Shown here in pieces: positions 1 through 11,100 of a DNA stretch of 64,000 nucleotides. The notes under the pieces are model-generated. The model did no database searches, was not told the DNA's origin, and was given only the letters and a program-made list of their open reading frames with translations. Source of the stretch: Carposina sasakii (taxonomy: Eukaryota > Arthropoda > Insecta > Lepidoptera > Carposinidae); NCBI GenBank assembly GCA_014607495.2, contig CP053153.1, forward strand, positions 8,680,001 through 8,744,000, given 5' to 3'. Positions within the stretch are counted from its first letter, which is position 1. The number at the start of each line of letters is the position of its first letter. Position numbers and translations under genes: made by a program.

Positions 1-30
1 GGAACATTACTGGAATAAACCAGATGACAC

Positions 31-786
31 TTTTTTTTAATTTCTTTATTGCACGTCTAAAGTTTTATACAATGGCGGACTTAATGCTATGCAGCATTCT
101 CTACCAGTCAACCAATATTTGTGGTGAGAAGGTAAACAATTTTAAAGATAGGCTATACATAAAAATAAATATAAAATAACAAACACTAGTAGCTAAGCAC
201 ACTTAATTCTATAATTAGTACATACTTACACATAATACGACATTAGACATGGACCAGGTTCTGGACTCTCCTGTAGTGCTCAGTTACTCTCGACTTAAAT
301 ACCTCCACATTAGAAGACTCCCGAATCGTTACTGGTAGATCGTTCTATAAGCGAACAGCAGTGGTAGTAAAAGAGCCAGAATACAAAGCAGCATTGCGCT
401 CGGGCTCACGGAGGGTTTTGTTGCGGCTAGACCGGAGTGGTCTATCGCAGGAGAAGAACTCGAAGTGTTCGGAAATGTATTGGGGAGCAAGAGGATGGTT
501 CAGGGTATTGAACAAGAAGGAAAGTAGGTGAAGATTACGTCGATGTCTAATATTGAGCTAGTTTAGCTGTGCACGATATTGGGATATGTGGTCATATTTA
601 AGCAATCCAAAAATTATATCGAATACACATGTTGAGAAGGCGGTCCAACTTATCTAAGAGTTCCTCTGTAATATCTGGGTAGCAGACATCAGCATAGTCA
701 ATGATTGGGAGCAACAGAGCGTTGACTAACGTGATCTTGGCCGATATGGGTAGGAAGTTCTGCATAAGTTTTAGCGAACGCTTTGG
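31..786 (-). mobile_element. 5'-truncated non-LTR retrotransposon (Jockey/CR1-like), 3' end
   Basis: Read on the minus strand, this stretch translates into the C-terminal part of a LINE reverse transcriptase. A block containing LLLPIIDYADVCY is followed by LLNMCIRY and then, in another frame, LLKYDHISQYRAQL. Further on are LFNTLNHPLAPQYI and the usual terminal motif resembling 'avRLwNDLP', in which the Trp codon has become a stop. A frameshift and several stops make it dead. The 3' end shows AATAAA followed by an A-rich tail, seen as the T-run near position 31. The 5' end simply stops near 786, consistent with ordinary 5' truncation. Confidence 0.8.
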
Positions 787-1235
787 CTACCCCATTCATA
801 TATGTATGTGCTACAACTGTATATAGCGAACTTGTACTGTTATTCTATATTTATTTAATATTACCTATGAATGCTTATTTTATAAAATATTCCGTCGCCG
901 CCGCGCCCATCGTAATAATTGAATAGTGTGTTTTTGAGCAAAGAATATTAATAAGATATTTATTTACCCACCCGTGTCGTCGATACAATGCAGGATGAAT
1001 TATAACGTTTTTTACTAACTAAAAAAAAAGTAGATACGAGTAGAATCGACGCCGCAGCATGTGTGGAGACCCTTAGTTACTCGTATGTATGTCACATTTC
1101 TCTAGTCGATTTACTTATTAGTAAACTAAAGATGTCGCCGTGTGTTACCGAACGAAATGATATTTCAACGTGGTGACTGTAGTTCCTTTTTCTACCACTT
1201 TGCAGATAATTTGGCAAACGCACACATTTCAATCA
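787..1235. other. AT-rich intergenic sequence, nothing recognised
   Basis: I see no coding signal, splice-linked ORF or named repeat here. A short CG-rich patch near 893-910 is the only compositional feature. Confidence 0.4.
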
Positions 1236-1576
1236 CTCATAATAATCCGACTAATATTACAAACGCGAACGTTTGTGAGGATGTATGTATGTTTATTGCT
1301 CTTTTGCGCAAAAACTACTGAATGGATTTTAATGAAACTTCACAATAATATAGCTTACATATAAGAATAACAGTGGACTTTGCTAGGATTACATTTCAGC
1401 CTAACACCCTGTTACTTATAATATTTCATTTTTGTAAATAAAAATGTAATGTGTTTAAAAAAATAACACATAGGCATTATCCCGGGTTAATATTTTTATC
1501 CCGGATAATTTCGACATTTTGTTTGTTCTGCAGTATGTACGATCGGGCGCGGATGGAGTTGCAGGCGTCCACTAGT
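1236..1576 (+). repeat. Degenerate dispersed repeat, 'cccgggataaaa' family
   Basis: The stretch starts with an 'actaatattacaaacgcgaa' type 5' end, continues through 'ggatgtatgtatgttta', and ends with 'tcccggataatttcgacatt' and 'ggcgtccactagtg'. The same components in the same order make up the copy at 53942-54175. Related copies lie near 6608, 18040, 19438 and 24336. I recognise the style as a very common lepidopteran interspersed repeat, probably a LINE 3' end or SINE. The exact family is not assigned. Confidence 0.55.
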
Positions 1577-2056
1577 GTCAAATATATAGGCAAAGTGTGA
1601 ACGATGAACTATCCAATTTGAATTTAAGTTGACTGTTCGTTGAAACTTTATAACATTGTTCGCGATCTATGTAGATTTCAAGAAATCCGTGGGACTCGCA
1701 ATTTGCGTAAAACTTTCTCGAAACTTTAATAAATAAACTTAGTAGGTACATGCGTTTTGGAATTATTATTGAGCACGGAGTCACCTTAACATAACCACGG
1801 AGCATATTCAAAGCAAAACACCGAGTGACTAATTATATACTAATTATATATTGACGGCCGATTGGTCTAGTAGGTACCCAAGTAGCACAAGAGGCTGTAT
1901 AGCAACTGAATATTGGACTACAATTACCCTTGAAGTGGTATAAGAAAGCTGCATAAAAGCTGATTCCGAGCTTATTCGGCCCTTAAACCACTTAAATGGG
2001 CACAAATTATTCAGCTCTAATGTCACATAAGCTGCTTAATAGCGCAGAATCGGACA

Positions 2057-2311
2057 TTTAAGAGAGTTATAAGGGGTAACAGGTGTTGTAAGAGCTGAAT
2101 ATCAACTGGTTAAGAGGCCATGTTACTCTTTATTCAGCTGAATACCTAAGTAATGTATCACAACGGGCCTGTTGGTGGTAGAAGCAGAAATTTAAGAGAG
2201 TTATAAGGGGTAACATGTGTTGTAAGAGCTGAATATCAACTGGTTGAGAGACCATGTTACTCTTTATTCAGCTGAATACCTAAGTAATGTATCACAATGG
2301 GCCTGTTGGTG
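2057..2311. repeat. Two tandem copies of a ~134-bp unit
   Basis: A unit beginning TTTAAGAGAGTTATAAGGGG occurs at 2057 and again at 2191. Both copies run through GAGCTGAATATCAACTGG and CTAAGTAATGTATCACAA to CCTGTTGGTG. They are nearly identical, differing at a few bases, which indicates a fairly recent duplication inside the larger inverted-repeat element. Confidence 0.85.
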
Positions 2312-2783
2312 ACGCGTGACTATAGAAAATAATATTTTTGTATATTAATTTTACTTATTGTTGAAAAGTGACCGTAGTAACTTGTGACAACATAAACGTA
2401 AACGCCATATTAATGGCGGTGTCGTTTCATAATATATTTATTGGTACCTAAGTAAACAGAACGGTTTTCTTTATTAGTGCCAGAAAAATGTGTGGGAATG
2501 CAAGTTTACTGACATTATATATGTATATTGTCTAAGAAAATTTTTGTGCGCTACGAAAATATTGTGTTTTTAAATAATATAGTAATAAATAATGTAAATA
2601 AGCTATGTGTTTTAAAATCTTGGCCCAACAATTTTCAATAGTTTGGACAGAACTATTAAATAAATAGAGACTGTTACGATAAGAAGTAATACCTAATTTA
2701 ATAAGTTCGTAATTCATGCACGAAACATATAAAAAAATGTAAAGTAAATTATCACATTTCCAGGTTAAACACAATAAAATGGT

Positions 2784-3250
2784 GGTTGATGTTAAACAGC
2801 TATGTGAACCGTTATTTATCAAAGGGCTGTTTAGTGATTCACTTGTGAACCTATATTCATCAAAGGACTGCTTAGTGTTTCACATGTGAACCATTACTCA
2901 TTAAAGGGCTGTTAAGTTTTTCACGCGAGAACCATTACTTATTAAAGAGCTGTTGAGCGATTCACCTGTGTACTGTGAAACAGTTCAAGAGCAAAGTAGA
3001 ATTGAATATGTAACTCCGTATGCAGCCTTGGTTGATGTTAAACAGCTATGTGAACCGTTATTTATCAAATGGCTGTTTAGTGATTCACTTGTGAACCTAT
3101 ATTTACCAAAGGACTGCTTAGTGTTTCATATGTGAACCATTACTTATTAAAGGGGTTTTAAGCGTTTCACGCGTGAACCATACTTATTACAGAGCTGTTA
3201 AGCGTTTCACGTGTGAACCATTATTTATTAAAGAGCTGTTAAGCGTTTCA
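2784..3250. repeat. 41-bp tandem repeat with palindromic core, 246-bp higher-order period
   Basis: About nine consecutive ~41-bp units follow the pattern AAAGRGCTGTTAAGYGTTTC, then ACRYGTGAACCATTAYTTATT. Unit starts lie near 2820, 2861, 2902, 2944, 3066, 3107, 3148, 3188 and 3229. The core is a palindrome of the type TTCACATGTGAA or TTCACGCGTGAA. A longer segment starting GGTTGATGTTAAACAGC recurs at 2784 and 3030. That 246-bp spacing is six times 41, so blocks of units were also duplicated together. Confidence 0.8.
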
Positions 3251-3865
3251 CGGGTTAAAGTTAAAGTCACTTATTTTGATATACTAGTGAACCTCTAAAT
3301 ATTCATGAGGCATCTTGTGAACGTTTAAACTGCCGCTATATGCAGACAGTGTCAATGGATAAATAAAGGCTGCTTAGCGGTAAATATGTTCAGCGCTAAG
3401 ATATATTATGGGCCACAGGTGTCCCGTTATGCGTCTATTGGCTTAATATTATGAGAACTTGTGCTCCTTTAATGAGTCAGCTCAATAACAGTTCACAAGT
3501 ACTTTCTTATATTGCTCTTGGCTCTTTCTATAACTCTTTGCGTTTTATGGGTATATTTGTGACCCATAATGCAGCTCTTATTTACCCTTAAGCTGTTTAA
3601 ATATCACTGACTGCTATTATGCAGCTAAGGGACCACGAGTGTATTCTTATATGAGTCTTAACACGCCCAGAGCTGTGTGTAGATCTAAAAGTGAGTATTT
3701 ATTCAGCTATCTGTGCTACTTGGGTTTAAAACACATTTTGCCAGCTCGTATTTTTGAATCGCTGTAAATCCAAATCGGTTAAACTTAGATATGCCATTCC
3801 AAGGGCAAACTTAATTCCTTTTTTACGTAGAATCTAAAAATGTAATAAACAAAATCGTGCATATA

Positions 3866-4020
3866 CCCTATTGTATTGGGCGATCCTGTGACTAGTTAAA
3901 TGGACTTACTGGTTATTCTATGAAACATTTCTGTTTTTTGGATTACTTGTGACTCTTCTTTGGGGTTTGAGAGCGCAACTTTTTTTTTTAAATCATCCAT
4001 AGGTAAAAATTTTCTGTGGT
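3866..4020 (-). mobile_element. Fragment of the 557-aa-protein transposon family
   Basis: In reverse complement this segment matches the non-coding 5' flank of the transposon at 34453-37013, around 34660-34800. Shared landmarks are GTGACTAGTTAAATGGACTTA, CTGTTTTTTGGAT, CTTTGGGGTT and TTTTAAATCATNCATAGG. No coding part or terminal repeat is visible here, so it is a broken relic of that family. Confidence 0.6.
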
Positions 4021-4323
4021 TTAATAATTGAAACAACACACTGTGATAATAAAATAAGTGTATGTAACTGTTTTCAACTGCTACTTGAATTAAGCCAAGA
4101 CGGACAGGTGAACGGATTTGCACTTCTTATAAATTTGATATAAGATAAGAGCGTAGTGTAAATCAGCGAATGACTATTATAGGTTTAGGGCAAAGTATTT
4201 TAGGTGTAGTTTATATGTCCGGAATTTTGTTTCGAAGATGACTTTCCACGTACTAGTACATACAATACTTAACGTCTATAGCCTAAATAATATTGCAATA
4301 AAAAAATTTAACTCGTGGTATAG

Positions 4324-7300
4324 GAGGTCCAGGCGGTCCCGGCGGTCCTAGTGGACCCGGCGTACCAGGTGGATACTACCCCGGACAACCCGGCAAACCC
4401 GGCTCTCCTGGCACACCAGGTATGAATCTCTACAATAACGCTGTCTTAGTAAAAGTAACAAAATATCTTCATCAAATAATATAAAAGTTATTCAAAACTT
4501 GTCAGCATGCTCCTAAGAAAAAATGCAACTTAGAGCTTATTTTTTTTTTCAAAATAATTGTCATGAATGTACAGATTTCTTGAGCAAAGTTTTGATATTA
4601 ACAGGGGCTCCAGGAGGACCAGGCGGCCCCGGCGGTCCTAGTGTACCCGGCGGACAAGGTGGATATTACCCCGGACAACCTGGCTCTCCCGGTACACCAG
4701 GTAATAATATTTGTGTCTTATTAGTGCAGGTAATAAAGAAACACATTTTAATAATATAACAGTATTGTATCCGAAGCAAATATAACAATAACAAAGCGTA
4801 GACAAGCAACAAAATACCGACTGACTACTATAGTTTCCGGGAACTGGAATTTGAGGTGTAGTTTGAATTTTATTAATAAATGATAACGATTGTCCCTATG
4901 TTTCAAAGACTACCTGCCGCATAGTACTTACAAACTTAACGTCTAACCTATAGAATTTCACAATTAAGTAATGTCACTTGTGGTATAGGAGGTCCTGGAG
5001 GTCCAGGAGGTCCAGGGGGCCCCGGTGGTCCTAGTGGACCCGGCGTACCAGGTGGATACTACCCCGGACAACCCGGAAAACCCAGCACTCCTGGTATACC
5101 CGGCTCTCCTGGCACGCCAGGTATGTATCTATAGAAAAGAGTATGGCGAACTTTTTGACTAAATAATTTTTTTCTTGAAGCAAATTTTTCCATTCGGGAA
5201 ACTTACCAAAATTTTTCTTTTATTTCGCGGATTTTGCTGAAGTTTAATTTACTGATATTTCTTTTTAACCCCCGACGCAAAAACGACGGGGTGTTATAAG
5301 TTTGACGTGTCTGTGTGTGTGTGTGTGTGTGTAAATGTGTAAGTGTCTGTCTGTGGCATCGTAGCTCCCAAACGGATGATCCGATTTTAATGCAGATTTT
5401 TTTTGTTTGAAAGGTATATCAGTCGAGAGTGTTCTTAGCTATGTTTGGTGGAAATCGGTTCAGGTCTTCAAGGTTATCAGGTCGTTTGTTAGGTGTGATA
5501 GGGATGTTACACGCTCAGTTTGCTTGCAAGCATATGTGGGATCTTACATTTGAAACACTAATGTCTTCTGGAACCACTGAGTTGGTCTGCTGTTAGAGCT
5601 CGAAGATAGGAGACGTAACCCTGGACTGCCTTTTAGTAAACCCATCGAGTTTGGGCTCGTTGGATTTGTCTTAACTAGTTCTCTTTATGTTTCTAATTGA
5701 CGACGACCTGATGCTGGAAATCTGGAACCTCTGAGCTGGTCTGATGATAGGGCTCGAAAGTAGGAGACGTAACCCTGGACTGCCTTTTAGTAAACCCATC
5801 GAGTTTGGGCTCGTTGGATTTGTCTTAACTAGTTCTCTTTATGTTTCTAATTGACGAGGACCTGATGCTGAAAATCTGGAACCTCTGAGCTGGTCTGATG
5901 AAAGGGCTCGAAGGTAGGAGATGTAACCCTGGTCTACCTTTTAGTAAACCCATCGAGTTTGGGCTCGTTGAATTTGTCTTGACTGGTTCTCTTCATGTTT
6001 CTATTTGACGAGGACCTGATGCTGGAAATGGGATGTGGCGGATGAAACCCTGGAATGCCGGAATTAAACGGATAAACCGATTTATATTTTTGCTGAAAAT
6101 CTAGAATAACCAAAGTTTAATATTTATTATTTCTTAATCTCTGCAATTCTCCCAGAGCCAGTTTGTCATGAGGATTGTTAAACAGCTTCCTTTGGTAGAG
6201 ATCGCATATAGCGGCCCCATCTTAACTTTTTTTACGGCGAAAAATAAAATAAATGAAATGAAAGAATGAAAAATTAAGGAGCTCCTTCAAACAAAATGAT
6301 TTTCTCAAAAATATCGCCATACTCATAGAATAACATCCATATCATTATGAAAGTAACAAGATAATATCCTTACCCTCATGTTAAAATATAATAGTTATTA
6401 AAATGTTATCAGCATACTAATAAAAACAAATGCAGATTACCTACTTACTTTTTGTTAGTAAATAGTCTTGGAAGTAAAAGATGTTTGAAAAAACTATTGT
6501 TAATATCAGGTGCTCCAGGAGGTCCAGGCGGCCCCGGCGGACAAGGTGGATACTACCCCGGACATCCCAGCTCTCCTGGTACACCAGGTAATAATCATTA
6601 TGTCTTACTAGTGGACGCCCGCAACTCCGTCCGCGTGGACTACAGAAAAAACAAAATGTCGAAATTATGCGGGATAAAAATATATTTCCGGGATAAAAAG
6701 TAGCCTATATGTTAAGTGGGACCTGTCACAATATATTCCTGAAAACTGCATCGAAATCGATTCAGCCGTTTCTGAGATTAGCGTGCACAAACGCACAGAC
6801 AAATAGACAAACCGACAAACAAACAGACAATAATTCCAAAAATGATCGTTTTGGGTTCTATTGCGTTGATAAAGGACTCCTATAATATTTTTTCTCATAT
6901 ATCTTCCATGTACAGACAGCGATCCGTTACATTTTTATTATACAGGTAGTAAAAAGACAACGTTGTTATTTTAATACCTCATATTCTTTGTAACGTAACG
7001 ATCATTTTTTTCTATGGTACCAAACCTGGGAAACGAAATTTTTTTTTATTGCAAGCTATGTATTCGATTGACAAATGTACCTACAAAACTAACAGTTTTA
7101 AATATTAATATGGTGTCTTTAAAAAAATGTTTGTTAACTTTTTCCACATGGATTTATTTAAAAAAATGCTGATGTAACTTTAGACCTCAATATCTTGGAA
7201 ACCCGTGGTTTCCCAGTGGTGCTTCTATAGAAAAAAATGATCGTGATGTTACAAACAATACGAGGTATTAAAAGAACAAAGTTGTCTTTTTACACCCAGT

Positions 7301-8196
7301 ATGCATGAATTGGTGCAGGCAATAAAGTAACACATTTTAATAATATAACAGTATGTAACCGAAGCAAATATAAGCAACAAAATACCGACTGACTACTATA
7401 GGTTCCGCGAACTGGAATTTGAGGTGTAGTTTGAATTGCATGAATAAATTATAACGATTGCATCTTTGTACAAAGACTACCTAACGCATAATAGGTACCT
7501 ACATATTATAAAACTTAAAGTCGAAACTATAGAATTTCACAATTGAGTAATTTTGTTTGTGAAATAGGAGGTCCTGGAGGTCCAGGCGGTCCAGGAGGCC
7601 CCGGCGGTCCTAGTGGACCCGGCGTACCAGGTGGATACTACCCCGGACATCCCAGCTCTCCCGGTACACCAGGTAATAATCTTTATGTCTACTTAGTGCA
7701 GGCAATAAAATAACACATTTTAATAATATAACAGTATGTATCCGAAGCAAATATAACAATAACAAAGCGTAGTCAAGCAACAAAATACCGACTGACTACT
7801 ATAGGTTCCGCGAACTGGAATTTGAGGTGTAGTTTGAATACATATAATAAACATATAATCACACCTTTATCCCTTACGGGGTAGGCAGAGCACGAAGGGC
7901 CGATAGGACCACATGGTGCCACTTCTGACCAATTTTCAGTAGTTTGAATTTCATGAAAAGATGATAACTATTGCCTCTATGTTTCATAGACTACCTGCCG
8001 CATAGTACTTACAAACTTAACATCTAGCCTATAGAATTTCACAATTAAGTAATGTAACTTGTGACAGGTCCTGGAGGCCCAGGAGGTTCAGGCGGCCCCG
8101 GCGGTCCTAGTGGACCCGGCGTACCAGGTGAATACTACCCCGGACAACCCGGCAAGCCCGGCACTCCCGGTAAACCCGGCTCTCCTGGCACACCAG
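4324..8196 (+). CDS. Collagen-like gene, exons 1-6 of those visible
   Basis: Exons are 4324-4419 (96 bp, A), 4605-4700 (96, B), 4989-5120 (132, A), 6510-6587 (78, short B lacking the GPSVP triplets), 7568-7672 (105, short A ending SSPGTPG) and 8068-8196 (129, A). The last one uses a shifted acceptor: its copies have 'gatatag|GAGGTCCT' where it has 'gacag|GTCCT'. This removes exactly one codon and keeps the frame. It also carries [10 protein letters not shown], with Glu in place of the usual Gly. Intron 3 (5121-6509) and intron 4 (6588-7567) are expanded by repeat insertions. Confidence 0.8.
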
Positions 8197-11100
8197 GTAT
8201 ATATCTCTACATTAACGCTGTCTTAATAAAAGTAACATAATATCTTCATCAAATAATATCAAAGCTATTCAAAACTTGTTAGCATGCTCTTAAGAACGAA
8301 TGCAACTAAGAGCTTCCTTTTTTTTAAATAGTTAAATTGTCATGGATGTTTGATGTTAAAAGGTGCTCCAGGAGGTCCAGGCGGCCCCGGCGGTCCTAGT
8401 ACACCCGGCGGACAAGGTGGATATTATCCCGGACAACCCGGCTCTCCCGGTACACCAGGTAATATTCTTTGTGTATTATTAAAGCAATCAATAAAGTAAC
8501 ACATTTTTATAATATTACAGTATGTATCCGAAGCAAATAATATAACAATAACATAAAGCGTACTCAAGCGACAAAATACCGACCGACTACTAAAGGTTCC
8601 GCGAACTGGAATAAGAGGTGTAGTTTGAATTTCATGAATAAATGATAACCATTACCTCAAAGTTTCAAAGACTACCTGCCGCAAAGTACTTACAAACTTA
8701 ACATCTAGCCTATAGAATTTCACAATTAAGTAATGTAACTTGTGATATAGGAGGTCCTGGAGGCCCAGGAGGTCCAGGCGGCCCCGGCGGTCCTAGTGGA
8801 CCCGGCGTACCAGGTGGATACTACCCCGGACAACCCGGCAAACCCGGCACTCCCGGTAAACCCGGCTCTCCTGGCACACCAGGTATGTATCTCTACGAGT
8901 ACATCAACGCTGTCTTAATAAAAGTAACATAATATCTTCATCAAATAATATCAAAGTTATTCAAAACTTGTCAGCATGCTCTTAAGAACGAATGCAACTA
9001 AGAGCTTCCATTTTTTTTAAATAGTTAAAATGTCATGGATGTTTGATGTTAACAGGTGCTCCAGGAGGTCCAGGCGGCCCCGGCGGTCCTAGTGTACCCG
9101 GCGGACAAGGTGGATATTATCCCGGACAACCCGGCTCTCCCGGTACACCAGGTAATATTCTTTGTGTATTATTAAAGCAATCAATACAGTAACTCATTTA
9201 TATAATATTACAGTATGTATCCGAAGCAAATAATATAACAATAACATAAAGCGTACTCAAGCGACAAAATACCGACCGACTACTAAAGGTTCCGCGAACT
9301 GGAATAAGAGCTATATAGGTAGTTTGAATTTCATGAATAAATGATAACCATTACCTCAAAGTTTCAAAGACTACCTGCCGCAAAGTACTTACAAACTTAA
9401 CATCTAGCCTATAGAATTTCACAATTAAGTAATATAACTTGTGATATAGGAGGTCCTGGAGGCCCAGGAGGTCCAGGCGGCCCCGGCGGTCCTAGTGGAC
9501 CCGGCGTACCAGGTGGATACTACCCCGGACAACCCGGCAAACCCGGCACTCCCGGTAAACCCGGCTCTCCTGGCACACCAGGTATGTATCTCTACATCAA
9601 CGCTGTCTTAATAAAAGTAACATAATATCTTCATCAAATAATATCAAAGTTATTCAAAACTTGTCAGCATGCTCTTAAGAACGAATGCAACTAAGAGCTT
9701 CCATTTTTTTTAAATAGTTAAAATGTCATGGATGTTTGATGTTAACAGGTGCTCCGGGAGGTCCAGGCGGCCCCGGCGGTCCTAGTGTACCCGGCGGACA
9801 AGGTGGATATTATCCCGAACAACCCGGCTCTCCCGGTACACCAGGTAATATTCTTTGTGTATTATTAAAGCAGTCAATAAAGTAACACATTTTGATAATA
9901 TTACAGTATGTATCCGAAGCAAATAATATAACAATAACATAAAGCGTACTCAAGCGACAAAATACCGACCGACTACTAAAGGTTCCGCGAACTGGAATAA
10001 GAGGTATATAGGTAGTTTGAATTTCATAAAAAAACGATAACCATTGCCTCTATGTTTCAAAGACTACCTGCCGCAAAGTACTTACAAACTTAACATATAG
10101 CCTATAGAATTTCAAATTTAAGTAATGTAACTTGTGATATAGGAGGTCCTGGAGGCCCAGGAGGTCCAGGCGGCCCCGGCGGTCCTAGTGGACCCGGCGT
10201 ACCAGGTGGATACTACCCCGGACAACCCAGCAAACCCGGCACTCCCGGTAAACCTGGCTCTCCTGGCACACCAGGTATCTCTACATCAACGCTGTCTTAA
10301 TAAAAGTAACATAATATCTTCATCAAATAATATCAAAGTTATTCAAAACTTGTCAGCATGCTCTTAAGAACGAATGCAACTAAGAGCTTCCATTTTTTTT
10401 AATAGTTAAAATGTCATGGATGTTTGATGTTAACAGGTGCTCCAGGAGGTCCAGGCGGCCCTGGCGGTCCTAGTGTACCCGGCGGACAAGGTGGATATTA
10501 TCCCGGACAACCCGGCTCTCCCGGTACACCAGGTAATATTCTTCGTGTATTATTAAAGCAGTCAATAAAGTAACACATTTTGATAATATTACAGTATGTA
10601 TCCGAAGCAAATAATATAACAATAACATAAAGCGTACTCAAGGGACAAAATACCGACCGACTACTAAAGGTTCCGCGAACTGGAATAAGAAGTGTAGTTT
10701 GAATTTCATGAATAAATGATAACCATTGCCTCTATGTTTCAAAGACTACCTGCCGCAAAATACTTACAAACTTAACATCTAGCCTATAGAATTTCACAAT
10801 TAAGTAATGTAACTTGTGATATAGGAGGTCCTGGAGGCCCAGGAGGTCCAGGCGGCCCCGGCGGTCCTAGTGGACCCGGCGTACCAGGTGGATACTACCC
10901 CGGACAACCCGGCAAACCCGGCACTCCCGGTAAACCCGGCTCTCCTGGCACACCAGGTATGTATCTCTACATCAACGCTGTCTTAATAAAAGTAACATAA
11001 TATCTTCATCAAATAATATCAAAGTTATTCAAAACTTGTCAGCATGCTCTTAAGAACGAATGCAACTAAGAGCTTCCATTTTTTTAAATAGTTAAAATGT

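Larger units (their letters stand above)
1876..3725. mobile_element. 1.85-kb element bounded by 14-bp inverted repeats, class unknown
   Basis: The left end ACCCAAGTAGCACA (1876-1889) is the exact reverse complement of TGTGCTACTTGGGT (3712-3725). Between them the sequence is dense in short motifs such as ATTCAGCTGAATA and GAGCTGAATA. It holds two internal tandem arrays (2057-2311 and 2784-3250), and no ORF looks like a transposase. A non-autonomous DNA transposon is the simplest reading. I could not see a convincing target-site duplication next to the ends. Confidence 0.55.
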
